DNA from: Oscillospiraceae bacterium
Lineage (GTDB): Bacteria > Bacillota > Clostridia > Oscillospirales > Oscillospiraceae
Direction of reading: 5' to 3'
DNA: 5,568 nt
NCBI GenBank assembly: GCA_016302405.1
Contig: JAEDNR010000100.1
Coordinates: 1-5,568, forward strand
Positions within the stretch are counted from its first letter, which is position 1. Every line of letters begins with the position of its first letter. A program made the translations under genes and the position numbers. Under the pieces are notes generated by a model that did not search any database, was not told the origin of the DNA, and saw only the letters and a program-made list of their open reading frames with translations. Positions 1 through 3,349 of the stretch are shown piece by piece.

Positions 1-6
1 ATTCGC

Positions 7-147
7 GTCATTGCGATAAAGTAGCGCACACTGGCGTGGCAATCTCCATCTTTAGAAGAACGCGATCACAATGACGAGGGAGATTCCCACACCAGTCTGC
101 GGACTGGTTCGGAATGACATGAAAATTGGAATGCAGTCTGCTGTACG
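7..147. repeat. Palindromic REP-like repeat element A (two inverted half-units plus right tail)
   Basis: The core spans 7-118 and begins GTCATTGCG and ends CGGAATGAC, so it is an imperfect inverted repeat. The left half (7-47) has ATTGC at 10-14 pairing with GCAAT at 39-43. The right half (79-118) has ATTCC at 83-87 pairing with GGAAT at 111-115, and inside it ACCAGTC (91-97), loop TGCG, GACTGGT (102-108). The inner stem of the left half is decayed: only AGT/ACT remains. A tail at 119-147 (ending GAATGCAG, then GCTGTACG) is also found after element C, so the repeated unit is longer than the palindrome. I see no protein-coding capacity. It resembles the dispersed GTCATTGCGA...GCAATC repeats found in many bacterial genomes. 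That link is from memory and was not searched. Confidence 0.8.
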
Positions 148-157
148 GGCTCCCCCC

Positions 158-179
158 GTCCCTGCGCTGGCGCAGGGAC
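158..179. repeat. Perfect 10-bp inverted repeat (GC-rich hairpin)
   Basis: GTCCCTGCGC (158-167) and GCGCAGGGAC (170-179) are exact reverse complements separated by 2 bases. As RNA the loop would open to about 4-6 bases. The sequence after it is ACTTTAATC, with no run of T, so it is not a convincing intrinsic terminator. It sits just after the tail of element A and may belong to the same repeat-rich patch. Confidence 0.65.
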
Positions 180-193
180 ACTTTAATCAAGGT

Positions 194-301
194 ATGATTG
201 CCCCCGGCAATCATTGGAATTTTGATTCACTGCGTGCAGCACCCCCCTCACAAGTGCGGGGGGCGAGGACGCGTGCCGCATTGAAACGTGTGCCGTTCAA
301 T
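194..301. repeat. Cluster of three further short palindromes in the gene-free left region
   Basis: Three inverted repeats lie in a row. ATGATTGCC (194-202) pairs with GGCAATCAT (206-214) around a CCC loop. CCCCCC (242-247) pairs with GGGGGG (258-263), with an inner CAC/GTG and one mismatch. ATTGAA (280-285) pairs with TTCAAT (296-301), extended by CG/CG with a bulged A. None is followed by a T-run. The stretch 119-392 holds no gene I can support. Besides these hairpins it contains only the short repeats at 335-370 and the ribosome binding site of the first gene. Confidence 0.5.
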
Positions 302-334
302 GACAACAAAACCGTTACCGCCCTTTTATAAACC

Positions 335-370
335 GCCGCGAAGCGGCTCCATAATTGTCCATTGTCCATT
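335..370. repeat. GCCGC/GCGGC mini-hairpin followed by ATTGTCC heptamer tandem
   Basis: GCCGC (335-339), GAA, GCGGC (343-347) forms a 5-bp hairpin. Six bases later ATTGTCC occurs twice in tandem (354-360, 361-367), followed by a partial ATT (368-370). The tandem ends just before the ribosome binding site of the response regulator gene, so it lies in the 5' untranslated region if transcription starts upstream of it. Its role is unknown. Confidence 0.6.
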
Positions 371-373
371 TCG

Positions 374-383
374 AAAGAGGTGA
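374..383 (+). promoter_or_regulatory. Ribosome binding site of the response regulator gene
   Basis: AAAGAGGTGA matches the anti-Shine-Dalgarno complement AAGGAGGTGA at 9 of 10 positions and ends 9 bases before the ATG at 393. This fixes the start. The nearby TATAAT (389-394) overlaps the start codon and so cannot be the promoter of this gene. Confidence 0.8.
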
Positions 384-392
384 CATATTATA

Positions 393-1118
393 ATGTATAT
401 TGCCGTTGTTGACGACCAGCCCGATGCCCGGGAGGGGCTCCGGGGGCAGATCAAAGAATACGCCGCCATCCACGGTCAGGAGCTTTCCGTCCGGACCTTC
501 CCCAGCGGGGAAAGCTTCCTTGCCGACTTCCGGCCCAATCTCTATGTCGCCGTGTTCATGGACATTTATCTGGGGGAAATGTCCGGCATTGACGCTGCCC
601 AGGAGCTGCGCAAGACCGACAACCAGGTCAGCCTCGTCTTCCTCACCTCCAGCCCCGACCATATGGGCGACGCTTTCCGCTGCCACGCCTACGATTACCT
701 TCTGAAGCCCACGGACCGGGAGCGGGTCTTCGAAACCCTGGACGGGATCCTCCGCCTGCGCACCGAGGTCTGCGAGCGCCTGCCCATCCGCTGGGAGGGC
801 AAGGACTACCGCCTGACCTTTCCGGATATCATGTCCGTGGTAGCCCGGGGCCACTACACCGAGATCCGGACCCGGGACGGAAAGACCTTCGTCCCCCTCA
901 TGGCTTTCAGCTCCGTCCAGAGCGCCCTCTCCCACGACCCGCGGTTCATCACCCTGGTGCGGGGCGTGCTGGTGAATCTTGACTATGTGGTTTCCTTCCA
1001 GGACGGACAGTGCCGCCTTTCCGACCACAGCACCCTCCCCGTCAGCGTCCGCAGCCAGAATCTGCTGGTCAAGCTCTGGGAAACCTACAAATTTAACCGT
1101 GTCCGGTCCGGGAGGTAA
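393..1118 (+). CDS. LytTR-family response regulator (two-component system)
   Basis: A 241-residue cytoplasmic DNA-binding regulator, presumably phosphorylated by the kinase encoded next. Residues 1-120 form a receiver domain, with the acidic pair Asp7/Asp8, phospho-acceptor Asp57 (in VFMDIYL), Thr85 (in FLTSS) and Lys105 followed by Pro106. Residues from about 130 to 238 match a LytTR DNA-binding domain: a segment reading VVARGHYTEIRT, then LVRGVLVNLDYVVSF near the middle, and a basic tail. The length is typical of AgrA/LytR/VirR-type regulators, which bind paired direct repeats and often control peptide signalling, bacteriocins or surface functions. The last codons contain the GGGAGG ribosome binding site of the kinase gene (1110-1115), so the two are translationally linked. 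The receiver and LytTR calls are firm. The target genes are unknown, and no specific symbol is justified. Confidence 0.93.
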   Translation: MYIAVVDDQPDAREGLRGQIKEYAAIHGQELSVRTFPSGESFLADFRPNLYVAVFMDIYLGEMSGIDAAQELRKTDNQVSLVFLTSSPDHMGDAFRCHAYDYLLKPTDRERVFETLDGILRLRTEVCERLPIRWEGKDYRLTFPDIMSVVARGHYTEIRTRDGKTFVPLMAFSSVQSALSHDPRFITLVRGVLVNLDYVVSFQDGQCRLSDHSTLPVSVRSQNLLVKLWETYKFNRVRSGR

Positions 1119-1121
1119 GCT

Positions 1122-2459
1122 ATGATCGAAATAACCCCCTTTATGGACGAGCTGCTCTCCTACACCGTCGTCTTTCCCGCCATGGTGTTATGTTACCTTC
1201 CCATGCGGGACCAGCTCCGCCTACCCCTGCCGGGCCTGGGACTGCTGTTTGCCGGGATCTACTGCCTGCTGTCCGCCGCGGGCAGCTATCTCACCTGCCG
1301 GTTCGGCCTGGACAACAACACCCTGTTCTACCCGGTGCTCATAATCTTCTTCCTGTTCTACCACGCCACGGTGCGGGTGGACCTGAGCCGCAGCCTGTGC
1401 GTTTTCGTCTCCATCTGCGCCCTCATGTCCTTTGCCAGCAACATCGCCGCCGCCTTTGAGTGCGCGTTCTTCCCGGATGCCCAGATCAATCAGGTCAGTC
1501 CCATCAACACCATCTTTACCCTGGGGTTCGGGACGTTGATGGCGGTGACGCTGGCATTCCCCCTGCTGCGCTTCGGCACCAAGCTTATCAACGAATTTGC
1601 CCTGAAGCACATCTGGTACGTTATGGCCTGGCTCATGGGCGGCTTCCTGCTTATCAATATCGGCCTGCAGCCCACCTACTATTCCGTCCTCCGGGAGGGA
1701 ACCGTGTTCATTTCCTACTGTGCCATCCTGGGGATGATGTTCACCCTGCAGCTTGCCGTCTGTTTCCTCTTTTACCAGATCGTCATGACCATGATGGCGC
1801 TGGATACCGAACGCCAGCGGGTCCGGATCCTGGAGGTCCAGGAAAAACAGTTTCAGGCCCAGCAGGCCTACCTTGCCGACACCAGCCGCATGCGCCACGA
1901 CCTCCGGCACACCATTCTGGCCCTCAAGGGCATGGCCGACGCCGGGGACCAGGCCGGTATCGCCGATTTCCTGGACCGGTATGTGAAAAGCATGCCCGTA
2001 AACGAAGTGACAAACTTCTGTGCAAGCAACGCCGTCAACGCAACCCTCAACCACTTTGCCCGCGCCGCCCGGGAGGATGGAATCCGCACCATCTGGCGGA
2101 TCGACCTGCCGGAAAATTGCCCGGTTTCGGACATGGATCTGTGCGGCATCCTGGGCAACATCCTGGAAAACGCCGTCCGTGCATGCAAAAATATTCCGGA
2201 AAGCGACCGGAGCATCCGCCTCACCGTCACCACCATGAATGAGCCCAACCTGTATATCGTGGCGGCCAACACCTTTGACGGCAAGGTCCGGCGCAAGGGA
2301 AGCAGCTATCTTTCCACCCGGGAGGGCGGCACCGGGATGGGGCTTACCTCCATCACCATCACCGCCCAGAAATACGGCGGTTCCGCCCGGTTCCACCACG
2401 AGGGCTGCGTCTTCTGCACCGATGTGCGGATTCCCCTGGACGGGGTAGTGGAAAGTTGA
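1122..2459 (+). CDS. GHKL-domain sensor histidine kinase (AgrC/ComD/VirS-like)
   Basis: A 445-residue membrane sensor kinase. Residues 1-224 are strongly hydrophobic, with about six or seven membrane segments (roughly 12-27, 38-57, 68-82, 91-112, 129-149, 163-182, 195-224). A short, polar, probably coiled stretch (225-252) follows, then the phospho-acceptor region RMRHDLRH with His259 as the likely autophosphorylated residue. The ATPase domain (about 300-440) has the N-box GNILENAV (Asn346, Asn350) and the glycine-rich lid EGGTGMGLTSI (402-411). The G1 box is weak, as is usual in this kinase group (HPK10), many of whose members sense peptide signals. The start ATG lies 3 bases after the upstream stop, with GGAGG 6 bases before it. 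The stop TGA falls inside a GAAAGTT heptamer repeat, which also encodes the final Glu-Ser. The ligand is unknown, and no peptide or AgrB-like processing gene is nearby. Confidence 0.92.
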   Translation: MIEITPFMDELLSYTVVFPAMVLCYLPMRDQLRLPLPGLGLLFAGIYCLLSAAGSYLTCRFGLDNNTLFYPVLIIFFLFYHATVRVDLSRSLCVFVSICALMSFASNIAAAFECAFFPDAQINQVSPINTIFTLGFGTLMAVTLAFPLLRFGTKLINEFALKHIWYVMAWLMGGFLLINIGLQPTYYSVLREGTVFISYCAILGMMFTLQLAVCFLFYQIVMTMMALDTERQRVRILEVQEKQFQAQQAYLADTSRMRHDLRHTILALKGMADAGDQAGIADFLDRYVKSMPVNEVTNFCASNAVNATLNHFARAAREDGIRTIWRIDLPENCPVSDMDLCGILGNILENAVRACKNIPESDRSIRLTVTTMNEPNLYIVAANTFDGKVRRKGSSYLSTREGGTGMGLTSITITAQKYGGSARFHHEGCVFCTDVRIPLDGVVES

Positions 2460-2478
2460 AAGTTGAAAGTTGAAAGTT
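2451..2478. repeat. GAAAGTT heptamer tandem (4 copies) spanning the kinase stop codon
   Basis: Four exact tandem copies of GAAAGTT lie at 2451-2457, 2458-2464, 2465-2471 and 2472-2478, followed by AA. The first unit encodes the last two residues (Glu-Ser), and the junction of units one and two makes the TGA stop (2457-2459). With at least two units, the stop is the same whatever the copy number. Confidence 0.9.
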
Positions 2479-2503
2479 AAGTCTGGGTTGATTTGCCCGC
2501 CAT

Positions 2504-2612
2504 CGAATTCCCTGTCATTGCGAAGAGTAGACCGACGTCTACTTCCGTGGCAATCTCCATCGTTAGGGGGATACAGGCTCAATGACGATGGAGATTCCCA
2601 CACCCGAATTCC
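2504..2612. repeat. Palindromic REP-like repeat element B, right half truncated, flanked by 8-bp direct repeats
   Basis: The element starts with GTCATTGCGA at 2514. Its left half pairs ATTGC (2517-2521) with GCAAT (2550-2554) around the inner hairpin AGTAGAC (2526-2532), CGAC, GTCTACT (2537-2543). The sequence after it, AATCTCCATCGT, pairs with ACGATGGAGATT at 2585-2596. The right half then stops at CACAC and lacks the inner hairpin and the GGAATGAC end seen in A and C. CGAATTCC occurs at 2504-2511 and again at 2605-2612, immediately around the element. This could be a target duplication or the junction of a tandem duplication with element C. Confidence 0.75.
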
Positions 2613-2614
2613 GG

Positions 2615-2751
2615 GTCATTGCGAGCCAGTTCTCAAACTGGCGTGGCAATCTCCCGGTTAGAAGCGTGCTCTCGATGACGAGGGAGATTCCCACACCAGT
2701 GTGCGCACTGGTTCGGAATGACATATTAACTGGAATGCAGCCCGCTGTACG
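2615..2751. repeat. Palindromic REP-like repeat element C (complete, with right tail)
   Basis: The core is 2615-2722, GTCATTGCGA to CGGAATGAC. In the left half, ATTGC (2618-2622) pairs with GCAAT (2646-2650) around GCCAGTT (2625-2631), CTCA, AACTGGC (2636-2642). In the right half, ATTCC (2687-2691) pairs with GGAAT (2715-2719) around ACCAGTG (2695-2701), TGCG, CACTGGT (2706-2712). The tail at 2723-2751 corresponds to the tail of element A. Over 2675-2751 versus 71-147 I count 69 of 77 identical bases with no gap. The gene-free stretch 2460-2942 is filled by elements B and C and then the rpsO promoter and leader. Confidence 0.85.
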
Positions 2752-2804
2752 ATAGGGATTCTCACGAAAATAGTGTGCACGACTTAAAAAAGTGAAAAAA
2801 ATCC

Positions 2805-2833
2805 TTTACTTTTGGGCAAACTTATGGTAAGAT
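2805..2833 (+). promoter_or_regulatory. Probable sigma-A promoter of rpsO
   Basis: A -35-like TTTACT (2805-2810) is followed, after a 17-base spacer, by TAAGAT (2828-2833), with TG just before it (2825-2826) as in an extended -10. An A/T-rich upstream stretch (about 2784-2802) could act as an UP element, as expected for a ribosomal protein gene. Transcription would start near 2840, giving a leader of about 100 bases. Confidence 0.75.
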
Positions 2834-2839
2834 AGGTTC

Positions 2840-2942
2840 GCTCTGTGTGACCAGAGTTATTTTTCGCCCGCCGCTCAGTTCCGGGAGTGTTCACCGACCC
2901 CTACTTAGCTGCCGGGTAATTCAAGAAAAGGTGGATTTCATC
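2840..2942 (+). promoter_or_regulatory. rpsO 5' leader with possible autoregulatory structure
   Basis: The leader begins with a small hairpin, CTCTG (2841-2845) and CAGAG (2852-2856), followed by TTATTTTT (2857-2864), which looks like a weak terminator or pause site. Further on, TTCACC (2890-2895) can pair with GGTGGA (2930-2935), which is part of the ribosome binding site AAAAGGTGGA (2926-2935, 7 bases before the ATG). S15 represses its own mRNA through leader structures in several bacteria, and those structures differ between lineages. The pairing is visible; the regulatory role is inferred. Confidence 0.45.
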
Positions 2943-3209
2943 ATGATTCAGAAGGAAAAGAAGACCCAGGTCATCCTGGACAACGCTACCCACGAGGGCG
3001 ACACCGGCTCTCCCGAGGTTCAGATCGCCATCCTCACCGCCCGGATCAACGAGCTGACCGAGCACCTCCGGGTTCACAAGCACGACAACCACTCCCGCCG
3101 CGGTCTGCTGATGATGGTCGGTAAGCGCCGCAGCATGCTGGACTATCTGGCCAAGAAGGACATCAACCGCTACCGTGCTCTGATCGCCAAGCTGGGTATC
3201 CGTAAGTAA
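2943..3209 (+). CDS. rpsO: 30S ribosomal protein S15
   Basis: An 88-residue S15, the primary 16S rRNA-binding protein of the 30S platform, which nucleates assembly with S6/S18 and later contributes to a bridge to the 50S subunit. Family hallmarks are easy to read: a segment with THEGDTGSPEVQIA (residues 16-29), then TARINELTEHLRVHKHDNHS (residues 31-50), then RRGLLMMVGKRRSMLDYL, and the C-terminal end YRALIAKLGIRK. The length is the family norm (88-89 residues). I chose the ATG at 2943 over an in-frame upstream ATG at 2847 because the shorter form starts at the conserved N-terminus (MIQKEKK) and has a ribosome binding site, AAAAGGTGGA, at the right distance. It has its own promoter and a strong terminator. 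It lies upstream of pnp in the widely conserved rpsO-pnp arrangement. Confidence 0.98.
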   Translation: MIQKEKKTQVILDNATHEGDTGSPEVQIAILTARINELTEHLRVHKHDNHSRRGLLMMVGKRRSMLDYLAKKDINRYRALIAKLGIRK

Positions 3210-3215
3210 TTCGAT

Positions 3216-3244
3216 AAAAGGGGCGACTTTTTGTCGCCCTTTTT
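3216..3244 (+). terminator. Intrinsic terminator after rpsO
   Basis: GGGCGAC (3221-3227) and GTCGCCC (3233-3239) form a 7-bp GC-rich stem with a TTTTT loop, followed by TTTTT (3240-3244). The AAAA before it (3216-3219) can pair with the T-run to lengthen the stem. It begins 7 bases after the rpsO stop. Its A-run makes it partly bidirectional, but no opposing gene is present. Confidence 0.93.
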
Positions 3245-3250
3245 AACAAT

Positions 3251-3322
3251 TCGGGAGATGCTTTAGCAGTTGAAAGTACCGCGTAAGGCACGCGCGGCAG
3301 TTTCAAGTGCTAAACCTCCCGG
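3251..3322 (+). promoter_or_regulatory. Long imperfect hairpin in the pnp leader
   Basis: Nested complementary blocks form one long stem. CGGGAG (3252-3257) pairs with CTCCCG (3316-3321), TTTAGCA (3262-3268) with TGCTAAA (3308-3314), TTGAAA (3270-3275) with TTTCAA (3301-3306), and CCGCG (3279-3283) with CGCGG (3293-3297). The blocks are separated by a small bulge, a single G/G mismatch and a 3x3 internal loop. About 24 pairs are formed with a 9-base top loop. It ends 16 bases before the pnp ribosome binding site GGAGG (3338-3342). In E. coli, pnp has a long leader stem-loop that RNase III cuts and PNPase then uses to repress its own mRNA. Whether this hairpin acts the same way is inference. 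Confidence 0.7.
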
Positions 3323-3349
3323 GAAATATAAAAATATGGAGGTAAAACA

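Noticed and set aside
158..179. Intrinsic terminator for a gene left of the window
   Set aside because: The stem is strong, but no T-run follows it and no upstream coding sequence reaches it.
71..331. 86-codon open frame on the plus strand
   Set aside because: It begins inside repeat element A and runs through the palindrome cluster. It has no ribosome binding site and no recognisable protein, so it is most likely a translation of repeats.
1221..2603. 460-codon open frame on the minus strand opposite the kinase gene
   Set aside because: It is a shadow of the GC-rich kinase gene and runs through the heptamer tandem and element B. No protein family is recognisable.
2470..2661. 63-codon open frame after the kinase gene, considered as a possible signal peptide
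   Set aside because: It is made of the heptamer tandem and palindromic elements B and C, with no leader-peptide features and no ribosome binding site.
2504..2751. CRISPR array
   Set aside because: The repeats are long, imperfect, themselves palindromic and not separated by regular unique spacers. No cas gene is present.
2847..2942. N-terminal extension of S15 from an in-frame ATG at 2847
   Set aside because: This ATG lies only a few bases after the expected transcription start and has no ribosome binding site. The conserved S15 start is at 2943, with a good one.
3269..3277. Link between GTTGAAAGT in the pnp leader and the GAAAGTT heptamer tandem
   Set aside because: The shared stretch is short and lies within a stem with its own complementary partner, so chance is the simpler explanation.
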